Below, piece after piece: positions 49,291 through 57,229 of a stretch of DNA of 64,000 nt. Source of the DNA: DATIUV01 sp049322755 (GTDB lineage Bacteria > Pseudomonadota > Gammaproteobacteria > Burkholderiales > UBA6910). Numbering within the stretch: the first letter of the stretch is position 1; the number at the start of each line of letters is the position of its first letter. The stretch covers positions 104,171 to 168,170 of the forward strand of contig JBMOQX010000005.1 in NCBI GenBank assembly GCA_049322755.1. Reading direction: 5' to 3'. The position numbers were made by a program, and so were the translations under genes. The notes under the pieces were generated by a model, which saw nothing but the letters and a program-made list of their open reading frames with translations, had not been told where the DNA came from and did not search any database.

Positions 49291-52137
49291 CTAGGCCGCA
49301 AGCGCCCCATTCATCGCCTCAATCACTTTCGGCAACTCCGCGCCGAAGAGCTGATGCACCTTGCCCAGCCCGCCGCGTTGGTTGAACGGCGGAAGTTCGA
49401 AATCCTCGGCCGAAAGATCAAGGTTGGAGGCGATGTGCTCGGCCATCTTCTCCAGCCACCAAATTTGTTCCTCGCTGAACCGGTTCCCCTCTCCCCCGGC
49501 CCCTCTCCCCGGGGCAGAGGGGAGAGCCTGCTGCTGCGCCATCCAGGCGCGGAAGTTGGCCATGACGCGCTCGGGGTACGGCACCAGTTCGTTCTCCTGG
49601 TGCATGGCGAAGCGCACCAGCGAGACGAGGTCGGTGAGGATGCGCCGGGTGCTCGCGCCCTTGACCCGCGTCTTGTCCAGCGCGGCGTAGGCCTGCCAGA
49701 GCGCGGATTCGCTGATCAGGTGCGGCGGAGCATGCAGCGCGTCGGCCAATGACTTCAGGTCTTCGTATCGCAGCGGCGCCTTGGTGGGGCGGTTGTAGAG
49801 GATCTGCAGCGCGGTAATTTCGTCCTTGTGCTGCTGGATGAAGGCCTCGAAGGTGCCGACGATCTGGCGGGCGCGCTCGCGGGCGGCTTCGGAGAAGTCG
49901 GCTTCGAGCACCTGGTCCTGCGTGACGTCGTCGATAATCTGTTCGTTCTGCTTCTTCAGAGTGACGATGAGGTCGCGCAGGGCGGGATTGGCGAAGGGTT
50001 TGGTGGCCTCCGCCCGTAGGGTCGCCAGCGGGTCCTCACCCCCACCCCCGCCCTCCCCCCTCGAGGGGGAGGGGGCCACTGCATCGGGGTTGATGGCATC
50101 CACGAGGCGCCGGGCGAGGTCCTTGAGGGTGAGGCCGCCGGCGGTCTGGGTGATGCGGGCTTGCGCGTCGGCGGGGAGGTCCTTTTCGAGCCGTGCGAGA
50201 CGGACAGCTACGCTCGAAAGGACTTCGGGCTCGGTGTTGCCGAGCGCGATGGCCCGCAGGAGCTTCTCCAGCGGCACGGATTTCTGCTGGTCCATGGGGC
50301 GGGAGTCGGTCATGTCCCGCTCGCACACGCCCACGCAGTCCACGATGACGAAGTGGTCCTTGGCCTTGGCGTCGGGCGTCACGCTCTGCAGGTCGGCCGG
50401 GTTGATCACGCGCACGCCGCGGCCCTTCATCTGCTCGAAGAAGGTGCGGCTCTTCACCGCGCGCATGAACATCACGATCTCCAGCGGCTTGATGTCGGTG
50501 CCGGTGGCGATCATGTCCACGGTCACCGCGATGCGCGGGTGGTAACTGTTGCGGAAGGCGGCGATCAGGCACTCGGGCGTCTCGCCCGTGGTGCGGTAGG
50601 TGATCTTCTGCGCGAACTCGTTGCCCTTGCCGAACTCCTCGCGCACGATCTCCACGATCTTCTCGGCGTGGTTGTCGTCCTTGGCGAAGATCAGCGTCTT
50701 GGGCGTGTGGCTGCGGCCGGGGTAGATCTCGGGCAGCTTGTCGCGGAAGGTGCGGATCAGGGTGCGGATCTGGTCCGGCGTCTGCACGCTGCGGTCGAGC
50801 TGCTCGGGGTCGTAGGCGAACTCTTCGTCGAGCTGCTCCCAGCGCACCTTGCGCGTGAGCTTGTCGCGGTAGCCGAGGTAGTAGCCGGCGTCCACGGTGC
50901 TGCCCGCCTCGCTCACCGCGGTGCGGATGCGGTAGACGTCGTAGTTGACGTTCACGCCGTCAGCCACCGCCTGCTCGTGGCCGTACTCCATCACCAGGTT
51001 CTGGTTGAAGAAGCCGAAGGTCTGCTTGCTGGGCGTGGCGGTTAGGCCGATGAGGCTGGCGTCGAAATACTCCAGCACCTGGCGCCACAAGTTGTAGATC
51101 GAGCGGTGCGCTTCGTCGGTGACGATGATGTCGAAGGTCTCGATTGGGATCGCGGGGTTGTAGTCCAGCGGCGGCTCGGTCTTAAACAGGGTGTCGAGTG
51201 CGGTGCCGGAGGCTTCGTCCAGGTCTTCCGGCAGCTCGCGGCCCTTGAGCATCGAGTACATGCGCTGGATTGTGCTGATCACCACGCGCGCGGTGGTGTC
51301 CAGCGTGTTGCTGGTCAGGTGCTGGACGATGTACTCCTCGCCGAACTTGAAGTTGTTGACGGGCGAGACGTACTGGTCGAACTCCTTCTTCGTCTGCCGG
51401 CCCAGGTTGCCGCGGTCCACCAGGAACAGCACCTTGCGCGCACCGGCGTACTTGATCAGCCGGTAGATGAAGCTGATGGCGGTGAAGGTCTTGCCGCTGC
51501 CGGTGGCCATCTGGATCAGCGCGCGCGGGCGGCCCTGGGCGAGGCTCTTCTCCAGGTTGCGGATGGCGGTGATCTGGGCGGGCCAGAGCTTGTGATCGCC
51601 CCACTCGGTGACGAGCGGCGGCATGGAGCGGACCAGGGAAAGGAAAGTGGTGGGGGCGAAGCTTCCGGCGGGGGCCTGTGCGCCGGCTCCGCTGGGAATC
51701 GCGGTCGCCCCAGGGATGCCCTCCAGCCAGCCGCGCAGGGTAGCCGGCCGATGGAAGGCGAAGGTCTGGCGGGACCGGGGCTCGGGGTCGAGGCCGCTGG
51801 TGAAGCGGGTCTCGACGCCGGTGGATTGGTAGGAGAACGGCAGCGGGTTGTGCCACGCCGGAAGGCCGTCCGGCAGGCCCTTGGTGTATTTGTCCGACTG
51901 GATCTCGACGCCGGTGAGAGTCACGCCCTGTTTCTTGGCCTCGATGACCCCGGCGGCTTTGCCATCGACGTACAGGAGGTAGTCGGCGAAGCCGTGGCCA
52001 CCAGTCTTGAGGGGAAACTCGCGCAGGGCGACGCCCTGGGCAGCGTGCACGTTGGCCTGGGCGTAATCCTGAACGGACCACCCGGCCTGCGTCAGAAGGG
52101 AGTCAATGGTTTTTCGAGCTTCTTGCTCCGACGTCAT
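49291..52137 (-). CDS. hsdR: Type I restriction enzyme motor/nuclease subunit
   Basis: HsdR translocates and cuts unmodified DNA. The 948-residue protein has an N-terminal nuclease core (GFADYLLYVDGKAAGVIEAK: Asp52, Glu66, Lys68). Helicase motifs follow: Walker A MATGSGKTFTA near residue 213, VTDEAHRS (DEAH box), LIGLTATPSKQTFGFF and MKGRGVRVINPADL. A helical C-terminal assembly domain ends FGAELPKVIEAMNGALAA. ATG 52137 follows AGGAGGAG. Two palindromic repeats lie in frame and insert PSPSRGEGGGGGE and PSAPGRGAGGEG. It heads the minus-strand RM operon. All catalytic motifs are intact. Confidence 0.95.
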   Translation of the reverse strand: MTSEQEARKTIDSLLTQAGWSVQDYAQANVHAAQGVALREFPLKTGGHGFADYLLYVDGKAAGVIEAKKQGVTLTGVEIQSDKYTKGLPDGLPAWHNPLPFSYQSTGVETRFTSGLDPEPRSRQTFAFHRPATLRGWLEGIPGATAIPSGAGAQAPAGSFAPTTFLSLVRSMPPLVTEWGDHKLWPAQITAIRNLEKSLAQGRPRALIQMATGSGKTFTAISFIYRLIKYAGARKVLFLVDRGNLGRQTKKEFDQYVSPVNNFKFGEEYIVQHLTSNTLDTTARVVISTIQRMYSMLKGRELPEDLDEASGTALDTLFKTEPPLDYNPAIPIETFDIIVTDEAHRSIYNLWRQVLEYFDASLIGLTATPSKQTFGFFNQNLVMEYGHEQAVADGVNVNYDVYRIRTAVSEAGSTVDAGYYLGYRDKLTRKVRWEQLDEEFAYDPEQLDRSVQTPDQIRTLIRTFRDKLPEIYPGRSHTPKTLIFAKDDNHAEKIVEIVREEFGKGNEFAQKITYRTTGETPECLIAAFRNSYHPRIAVTVDMIATGTDIKPLEIVMFMRAVKSRTFFEQMKGRGVRVINPADLQSVTPDAKAKDHFVIVDCVGVCERDMTDSRPMDQQKSVPLEKLLRAIALGNTEPEVLSSVAVRLARLEKDLPADAQARITQTAGGLTLKDLARRLVDAINPDAVAPSPSRGEGGGGGEDPLATLRAEATKPFANPALRDLIVTLKKQNEQIIDDVTQDQVLEADFSEAARERARQIVGTFEAFIQQHKDEITALQILYNRPTKAPLRYEDLKSLADALHAPPHLISESALWQAYAALDKTRVKGASTRRILTDLVSLVRFAMHQENELVPYPERVMANFRAWMAQQQALPSAPGRGAGGEGNRFSEEQIWWLEKMAEHIASNLDLSAEDFELPPFNQRGGLGKVHQLFGAELPKVIEAMNGALAA
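49500..49522. repeat. Palindromic CCCCTCTCCCC element inside hsdR (C-terminal copy)
   Basis: The same position within the protein as the 47607 copy in the duplicated tail. The stem carries one mismatch (GGGGCAGAGGGG). Confidence 0.8.
50051..50075. repeat. Palindromic CCCTCCCCC element inside hsdR (middle copy)
   Basis: CCCTCCCCC and GGGGGAGGGGG surround CTCGA. Read in frame, it gives a Pro-Ser-Arg-Gly-Glu-Gly run between HsdR domains. Confidence 0.75.
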
Positions 52138-52250
52138 GCAGCCCCGCGCTCCTCCTGGGTGGGGATGCTAGCACAGGCAATACGACAACCGGGTCATTTG
52201 GAAACATGTGCAAGAATTCGGCGCGAGTTGTTGATTTCACTGGAGGGTCA

Positions 52251-52682
52251 ATGCGGTTTGTCGCTCTTCTTGTTGGGCTGCTGATTGCTTTTCCGGCTCT
52301 GACTGGACCATTCGATAGCGTTGCCGGCGTTTGGTACGGGCAGGCTCAGTACCAGGCCAGCAAGGCCGGCCAGCCGGTCAACGAAGCCCACGCCGTGGTC
52401 CAACTCGCGATTCGTGTTGAGCCAGGCGGAAAGTTGGTTGGGCAGAGCCCCGAGAACGGCTGTCAGCTTTTGGGCCTCGCAACGCCATTCGTCGGACCCA
52501 ACAGCTTCCAGCTCGATGTGACGCTTTCGAAATGCGGCTTCTCGATGCTGAACCGGCGTTACACGGAAAGCTTGGCGTTGAATCCGAAGGCGGGAACGCT
52601 CAGCCTAAGCCTTAACGGGAACCATGTTCGGGTGGGGGAGCCGGCGTGGTCGTTTAACGTCAAAGCGACGATGACTCGATGA
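52251..52682 (+). CDS. Exported protein of unknown function
   Basis: A 143-residue protein from ATG 52251, which follows TGGAGGG. The signal peptide is MRFVALLVGLLIAFPALTG. The mature part reads FDSVAGVWYGQAQYQASKAG, AIRVEPGGKLVGQSPENGC and CGFSMLNRRYTESLALNP, a beta-rich pattern with two Cys. It is divergently arranged from hsdR and convergent with the Mrr-like nuclease gene. No family is recognised. Confidence 0.7.
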   Translation: MRFVALLVGLLIAFPALTGPFDSVAGVWYGQAQYQASKAGQPVNEAHAVVQLAIRVEPGGKLVGQSPENGCQLLGLATPFVGPNSFQLDVTLSKCGFSMLNRRYTESLALNPKAGTLSLSLNGNHVRVGEPAWSFNVKATMTR

Positions 52683-52711
52683 GGCCAATCGCACTGTGCC
52701 GGGGCTGACTC

Positions 52712-53527
52712 TTAGTTAATCGGCAGCGTCCCGCGGCAAGTCGGAAATCCTGAGCACCCCCAGAAAGCCTGACCTGCGTTCTTACCCGTCTTGGCGGTCC
52801 GCTGAACCATCTCGCTCCCGCAGCGCGGGCAGCTGGGGGTCTCCTGAGCCGACGCCACCGGCTCAGGACGCGCCTCCACGTTAACGGCCACAGGTTTGAC
52901 TGGCTTCTGCTGTACGGCCCTCACCATTTCCAACAGGGCTTGGCCATCGATCAGGCGAATGGGCTTGCCGTCGGCAAAGCCGCGTGCATCCGCGGTGTAA
53001 TCCCCGCTGGATACGAAAAGCGCTTCGTCCGCTCCCTCCGAGACCATCACGCCGTAAAGCTCGCGAACGAGGGTGACGCCGACCTGCTTCTGCTTCCACC
53101 GCTTGCACTGGACGACCGCGGTGCGCCCCGCCTTGCGGATGACGAGGTCGATGCCGCCGTCCGGGCCCGAGCCGCCCCGTTCCTCGACGGCGTAACCATG
53201 GCGGCGGAAGGCTGCGCTCACCAGCAACTCGAACTCCTGCCACGAGAGGTCGCGCAGGGAGTCGATGTCCTTCTGGGTCTCCAGCAGGCGGCGACGGAAG
53301 TACTGGCGCGCCGCCGCCACGGCCGCGGCGAGGACGAAGGGCAGCGCGAGGAACCACGCCAGCTTCGGGGCGCTCTGCGCTAGACCCTGGAGAAATGGAC
53401 TGGAGGACGCGAGGGAGAGCACGACGAAGCGCAGTCCTAGGTAGATGATCCCCGCGACGACCAGCCCCACCCACCAGGGAGCGTTTGCGATCAGGGCCAG
53501 CGTTGAATCATTCCGGCGGCGTGCCAT
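52712..53527 (-). CDS. Mrr-like restriction endonuclease with membrane anchor and zinc ribbon
   Basis: A 271-residue protein. Two hydrophobic segments near the N terminus (ANAPWWVGLVVAGIIYLGL; LAWFLALPFVLAAAVAAA) anchor it to the membrane. A restriction-endonuclease domain follows: WQEFELLVSAAFRRHGYAVE, GPDGGIDLVIRKAGRTAVVQ then CKRW, giving the Asp and QxK catalytic pattern. A topoisomerase-type zinc ribbon ends the protein (CPRCGSEM ... GCSGFPTCRG). Such proteins are thought to cut DNA, some being Mrr-like type IV enzymes for modified DNA. It is the right edge of the island. Confidence 0.88.
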   Translation of the reverse strand: MARRRNDSTLALIANAPWWVGLVVAGIIYLGLRFVVLSLASSSPFLQGLAQSAPKLAWFLALPFVLAAAVAAARQYFRRRLLETQKDIDSLRDLSWQEFELLVSAAFRRHGYAVEERGGSGPDGGIDLVIRKAGRTAVVQCKRWKQKQVGVTLVRELYGVMVSEGADEALFVSSGDYTADARGFADGKPIRLIDGQALLEMVRAVQQKPVKPVAVNVEARPEPVASAQETPSCPRCGSEMVQRTAKTGKNAGQAFWGCSGFPTCRGTLPIN

Positions 53528-53718
53528 GGGGTCTCCCTTTTGGTATTTGGCAGGGGTTGGGAAGGCAAATGTTGTGCCGAGGGCGAAGGGCCCGATACGC
53601 GGCGCCGCGCGAGCGACCAGAGTGCAAGGGGAGGTGCGTTAAGGCAGAATGCCGCACGGCGGCCAGGCCGCACGACGGCAGGACGAATGGGCCGCCGACA
53701 ACCTCGGGGTAAACGAAC

Positions 53719-54321
53719 ATGAAACCGCGAATTCTGCTTGCCACGACCGCCACCGCATCGCTGCTGCTCCTCGCCGGCTGCGCCACCGAAACCGGTCCGG
53801 GCTCGAAAGCCGCGCCAACGGGCGGTGCGGTTAGCGATATCACGGTGCGCGTCGATCCGGCCAGGTTCGCGCCGGAGGCCGCGGCGCTTCCGCGCGTGGC
53901 GAAGGTGGAGGTCTCGGACATCCGCCAAAAGGTGCATAGCGAGCGCACCACGATCGGCGGCCTCTCCATGGTGCGCATCGTCATCGAGCCCGGCGAGGTG
54001 GAGATCGTGCGCGCGCTGGTGCAGGCGAAGGCGGATGCGGCGCTGGCGCGGCTCGGGCGCGCTTCGGCGCCGACGGTCTATGTCGGCATCCGCGAGTTCG
54101 GCGTGCAGACGCCGGCCACGGCGCTCTACTGGGACGTCACGGCGAAGGTCGAGCTGGTGCTGCGCGTGGGCGGGCAGGACCGCACGGCGGCCGCGACCGT
54201 GACCGAGCGCACCTACTGGTGGCCGACGCAGGAGCTGGTGCAGCGCGTGACGGACGAGGCGCTGTGGCAGGTGGCGGCGCAAACGGAAAAGGCGCTCGCC
54301 GAACTGCTCGCCCCGCGCTGA
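53719..54321 (+). CDS. YajG-like lipoprotein of unknown function
   Basis: A 200-residue lipoprotein with signal and lipobox TASLLLLAGCATETG (Cys21). The mature domain includes RVAKVEVSDIRQKVHSERTT, ALVQAKADAALARLG, TALYWDVTAKVELVLRVGG and RTYWWPTQELVQRVTDEALW. The alternating pattern resembles YajG-type outer-membrane lipoproteins. A palindromic repeat cluster starts right at its stop codon. Confidence 0.75.
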   Translation: MKPRILLATTATASLLLLAGCATETGPGSKAAPTGGAVSDITVRVDPARFAPEAAALPRVAKVEVSDIRQKVHSERTTIGGLSMVRIVIEPGEVEIVRALVQAKADAALARLGRASAPTVYVGIREFGVQTPATALYWDVTAKVELVLRVGGQDRTAAATVTERTYWWPTQELVQRVTDEALWQVAAQTEKALAELLAPR

Positions 54322-54600
54322 GCGTCAGCGCGGCGGAGCCTGCCCCGTACCGCGATACGGGGGCCGGGGTCTAGGCCTTGGATCTTCTGGATTCCGGCCT
54401 ACGCCGGAATGACGAAGGGGGGAGGGCTGCGCCGGAATGACGAAGGAGGTCGAGTCGAAGGGGGGTCTTGGTTCGTCTCCCCGGCGGAGGCTGCCCCGTA
54501 CCGCGATAAGGGGGCCGGGGTCTAGGCCTTCGATCCTCTGGATTCCGGCCTGCGCCGGAATGACGGCGCGAGGCGAACTCGATTTCATTCGTCGCCCCGG
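54322..54600. repeat. Mosaic palindromic repeat cluster, copy 4
   Basis: Two tandem units of CGGCGGAGCCTG, the 20-mer hairpin (54343-54362, and a variant at 54493-54512), GGCCGGGGTCTAGGCCTT and GATTCCGGCCTGCGCCGGAA. It truncates the HEPN gene at its right edge. Confidence 0.78.
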
Positions 54601-54758
54601 GCGGACACCCGCATGTTGTTGGCGAGTTGGCGCTCCACGCCGGAGGGCAGCAAATCGTCGGTCCGGTACTCCGCGAATGTCCTCCCCGCAGTGAAATGGG
54701 CGACGCGCTCGGCGGCGCGCCTGGCGTCCCAGAGGAGCTTGCGGGCGTCAGCGTGCAT
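54585..54758 (-). pseudogene. Truncated HEPN-domain toxin gene
   Basis: From ATG 54758 the frame reads MHADARKLLWDARRAAERVA then TFAEYRTDDLLPSGVERQ, the start of DUF86/HEPN toxins. After about 45 codons it runs into repeat DNA and stops. The catalytic RxxxxH normally found near the C terminus is missing, so RNase activity is lost. It overlaps the end of the MNT gene by 11 bases, the usual order in MNT-HEPN pairs. Confidence 0.8.
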
Positions 54759-55056
54759 AAACCGGCTGGCGCTCGGCCTGAACACGCTCCCGGAAGTACG
54801 GGTTCTCGAGACTGGCCTCCGTGATGAGGTCCACCGGCCGGCCAAAGAGGGCTTCCAGGCTTTCCTTGAGGGCAAAGTAGGCGTCGGCGTATTTGACCGG
54901 AGGCAGATCGTCGAACTCGACCAGGAAATCGAGATCGCTGGTTGCCGGGTCGAAGTCGCTCCGAACAGCCGAGCCGAATACATCCAGCCGCCGGGCACCG
55001 GTGCGCCGGCACAGAGCTGCGACTTGGTCACGGTACTGCTCGATCAGGTTGGTCAT
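54748..55056 (-). CDS. MNT-type minimal nucleotidyltransferase antitoxin
   Basis: A 102-residue protein with the nucleotidyltransferase motif LDVFGSAVRSDFDPATSDLD (GS..., DxD), followed by FLVEFDDLPPVKYADAYFAL and FGRPVDLITEASLENPYF. In MNT-HEPN systems this enzyme modifies and neutralises the HEPN RNase. The HEPN partner downstream is truncated, so the antitoxin is now without a working toxin. The active-site residues are intact. Confidence 0.88.
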   Translation of the reverse strand: MTNLIEQYRDQVAALCRRTGARRLDVFGSAVRSDFDPATSDLDFLVEFDDLPPVKYADAYFALKESLEALFGRPVDLITEASLENPYFRERVQAERQPVYAR

Positions 55057-55130
55057 GTCGGCCTCCTTCGCAATTATGCCGCGAGGGCTACGTTGAGCGA
55101 AGACAGGACACGAGGAAGCCCCGCGCTGAG

Positions 55131-55235
55131 CGTCAACCCGGCGGAGCCTGCCCCGTACCGCGATACGGGGAAGGGGGTCCAGGCCTTAGATCTTCTGGAT
55201 TCCGGCCTGCGCCGGAATGACGAAGGGGGTCGAGC
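55131..55235. repeat. Mosaic palindromic repeat, copy 5
   Basis: One unit: GGCGGAGCCTG, the hairpin CCCCGTACCGCGATACGGGG (55151-55170), then GATTCCGGCCTGCGCCGGAA. It lies between the MNT gene and a convergent-facing exported protein. Confidence 0.75.
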
Positions 55236-55247
55236 TCGGAGGGAGCG

Positions 55248-55904
55248 TCAGCGCTCCGGCGCGCTCGGCTGCGGCGGCAGCGGCCTGCCGAGCACGCCGC
55301 GGGCGACCTGCGCGCCGAGTTCCTGGCACGCGGCGGTGTGGGTGTCGGCGATCAACGGGATCGGCAGCACGAACGCCGGCACGATGGTGGTGCCCTCGGT
55401 GCGGGCCTTCTCCTGGGCGACGCGCTCGCGCCGCTCCAGGTCCCACAGCGCGGCGGCGAGCGTGGTGGTCTTGTCCTGCCAGGCGAAGCCCAGGCAGCCG
55501 CCGCCCCCGTAGCCCGTCCCGCACAGGATGCCGCCCTGGAACGGCGGCGCGTCGGTGCCGCCCGTGAACGCCACCAGATGCGTGAGGCCGAGGCCGCGCA
55601 GGCGCTCCTGCACGGCGGGGCGGGCGAGCAGCTCGGCGAAGGCTTCCTCGGTGGGCGGCTGGGTGGCGGGCTCGAGGCGCGGGTAGAGCGCGTCGCGGAT
55701 TTTCTGCCGGGGGACGATGCGGACGCCGGGCGCGTGCGCGCGGATGCTGGCGGCGAGGCACTCCTCGGTCTCGCGGCCGAACTTGTGGCGGGGATCGGCG
55801 GGGTCCGCCGGCCACCACACCAGGCCGACGACGGGCGGCGGCTCGGCCGCCGGCGCGAGCGGGGCGATCAGCGAGACGAGCAGCGCGGCGAGCAGGCGCT
55901 TCAT
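55248..55904 (-). CDS. Exported protein of unknown function
   Basis: A 218-residue protein with a signal peptide (LLAALLVSLIAPLAPAAEP). The body reads VVGLVWWPADPADPRHKFGR, GVRIVPRQKIRDALYPRLEP, GLTHLVAFTGGTDAP and GYGGGGCLGFAWQDKTTTLA, ending with a Pro-rich tail. It resembles putative lipoproteins or periplasmic proteins that respond to envelope state, but no family name is assigned. ATG 55904 overlaps the stop of the upstream lipoprotein gene, so the two form a unit. Confidence 0.7.
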   Translation of the reverse strand: MKRLLAALLVSLIAPLAPAAEPPPVVGLVWWPADPADPRHKFGRETEECLAASIRAHAPGVRIVPRQKIRDALYPRLEPATQPPTEEAFAELLARPAVQERLRGLGLTHLVAFTGGTDAPPFQGGILCGTGYGGGGCLGFAWQDKTTTLAAALWDLERRERVAQEKARTEGTTIVPAFVLPIPLIADTHTAACQELGAQVARGVLGRPLPPQPSAPER

Positions 55905-56267
55905 CGCGCCGCCTGCTTGCGCGCGGCCCAGCGCTTGACCTCGGGGTCGGCGTCGAACTCGAGCAGGAAGCGCGACCGCCTCGCGCATGACGTGGTCGGC
56001 CTGCTGGCCGATGCACGCGCCGAGGTCGGGCAGGTCCACCACCCTGGCGAAGAGCGCGTCCCACGCCTGGCGGAAGCGCGCGGCGCTGGACTCGCCGACG
56101 TGGATGCGCACGACGGGGGTGGGCAGCACGTAGCCGCGCGACTTGCCGGGGAAGGAGGCGCCGACGGTGACGTCGAGCTTCTCGACCAGCGGCGGCTGCT
56201 CCATCCTGCCGGGCAGCTCGACGGCGCCGCCCATGCAGCCGGCGAGGAGGGTCAAGGGGAGGGGCAT
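55901..56267 (-). CDS. Short lipoprotein, apparent frameshift near 55975
   Basis: ATG 56267 gives MPLPLTLLAGCMGG, a minimal lipoprotein signal (Cys11). The body continues LVEKLDVTVGASFPGKSRGY, VVRIHVGESSAARFRQAWD and CIGQQADHVMREAV. The frame then becomes Arg/Ala-rich. From about 55974 another frame continues RFLLEFDADPEVKRWAARK and QAAR to a TGA at 55901 that overlaps the next ATG (ATGA). This suits a real protein of about 122 residues interrupted by a small indel or sequence error. Function unknown. Confidence 0.65.
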
Positions 56268-56334
56268 TGGGGGGGTTGGGCGTTCGCCATCCCAAGCAAG
56301 GGCGGCCCGGCATGACGCCGGTCCGACCATCGGC

Positions 56335-56577
56335 TCAGCCGAACAACCGCCGCAGGAGTTGATCGCGGTCGAGCTTCAGGTTTGCCCCGACGTCGGCCAG
56401 AATCGCGGCCAGCGTGCCGACCTTCAGGGGATCATGCGCTGGAATCGTGACGTGATGAACGGTCGGCGCATCAGTGGTCAACCGGAGATGGCTGCCCGTT
56501 TGGCGTGTAACCCGATAGCCGACCCGTGCCAGCGCCTTCGCGAGATCCGCGCCGGACAGGTCCCGCGGCAGCTTCAC
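56335..56577 (-). CDS. HicA-type mRNA interferase toxin
   Basis: An 80-residue dsRBD-fold toxin. KLPRDLSGADLAKALARVG is the N-terminal helix. YRVTRQTGSHLRLTTD carries the catalytic His of HicA (GSHLR), and VTIPAHDPLKVGTLAAILAD completes the motif. GTG 56577 overlaps the TGA of the upstream gene (GTGA), as expected for coupled toxin-antitoxin genes. Here the antitoxin gene precedes the toxin. Confidence 0.88.
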   Translation of the reverse strand: MKLPRDLSGADLAKALARVGYRVTRQTGSHLRLTTDAPTVHHVTIPAHDPLKVGTLAAILADVGANLKLDRDQLLRRLFG

Positions 56578-56780
56578 GCCGGGATGACTTCGTCGCGCAC
56601 GAAGTGCAGTCGGATGAGCTTCGGAGCGCTCCCATCGTCGTAATGGCAGCGCACCGCATCGCGGACCCGCGCATGCAGGTCTTCGAGCGACTCGGCCTGG
56701 GTGTGGATGGACTCACCGACCGCCCGCGCCAAGTAGCCGCCCTCGGGCGCCAACTCGACCACGAAGATGATCTCGCTCAT
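56574..56780 (-). CDS. HicB-like antitoxin
   Basis: A 68-residue protein; ATG 56780 follows GAGGGA. It has the partial RNase-H-like HicB fold (IIFVVELAPEGGYLARAVGE, ESIHTQAESLEDLHARVRDA). It lacks the C-terminal DNA-binding domain seen in larger HicB proteins. It directly precedes and overlaps hicA, so it most likely neutralises that toxin. Confidence 0.83.
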   Translation of the reverse strand: MSEIIFVVELAPEGGYLARAVGESIHTQAESLEDLHARVRDAVRCHYDDGSAPKLIRLHFVRDEVIPA

Positions 56781-56853
56781 GATTTCCCTCTCGCCGGCAG
56801 GTCTCGTTATGTTAGCAGGGAGCGCGGCGGAGGGCTCGAGGCAGCGGTCCGGT

Positions 56854-57051
56854 TCACCCGGGCGTCGGCTGCCGGCGAGAAACACGCCCGAGCGGCTTCC
56901 GGGTTCCGCCCAGGCGGGCGAGCCGGCGAGCGCTTTCGCGCTCGATCAGGGCCTTCAGGGCTTCGCGAACGAGCGCGTTTTTCTCGGTGATGCCGGATAG
57001 GCCGGCCGCTTTCCCCAGCAAGTGATCGTCGATGTTCAAGATCGCCCGCAT
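56854..57051 (-). CDS. Orphan VapB-family antitoxin
   Basis: ATG 57051 starts MRAILNIDDHLLGKAAGLSG, followed by ITEKNALVREALKALIERES, the ribbon-helix-helix and helical region of VapB (DUF2191) antitoxins. It is 65 residues long. No PIN toxin gene follows; the next gene downstream is the HicB-like one. It may be a leftover or act on a distant toxin. Confidence 0.8.
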   Translation of the reverse strand: MRAILNIDDHLLGKAAGLSGITEKNALVREALKALIERESARRLARLGGTRKPLGRVSRRQPTPG

Positions 57052-57229
57052 GGGGCCATTCCGGGCATCCGGTTGGTGCAGGGTGCGGCGGAAAAACGTC
57101 AAGAACATCGACGCGCAGTCGAAGCGGAGAATCCGCACGGGCGGCTCCCGCTTTCAGGGTATTCTACGCCGGTCGCCGGACGCGCCTCGCCCGGCCGCAT
57201 CCAACTTCAACGCGGGATACTCTGCCGGC

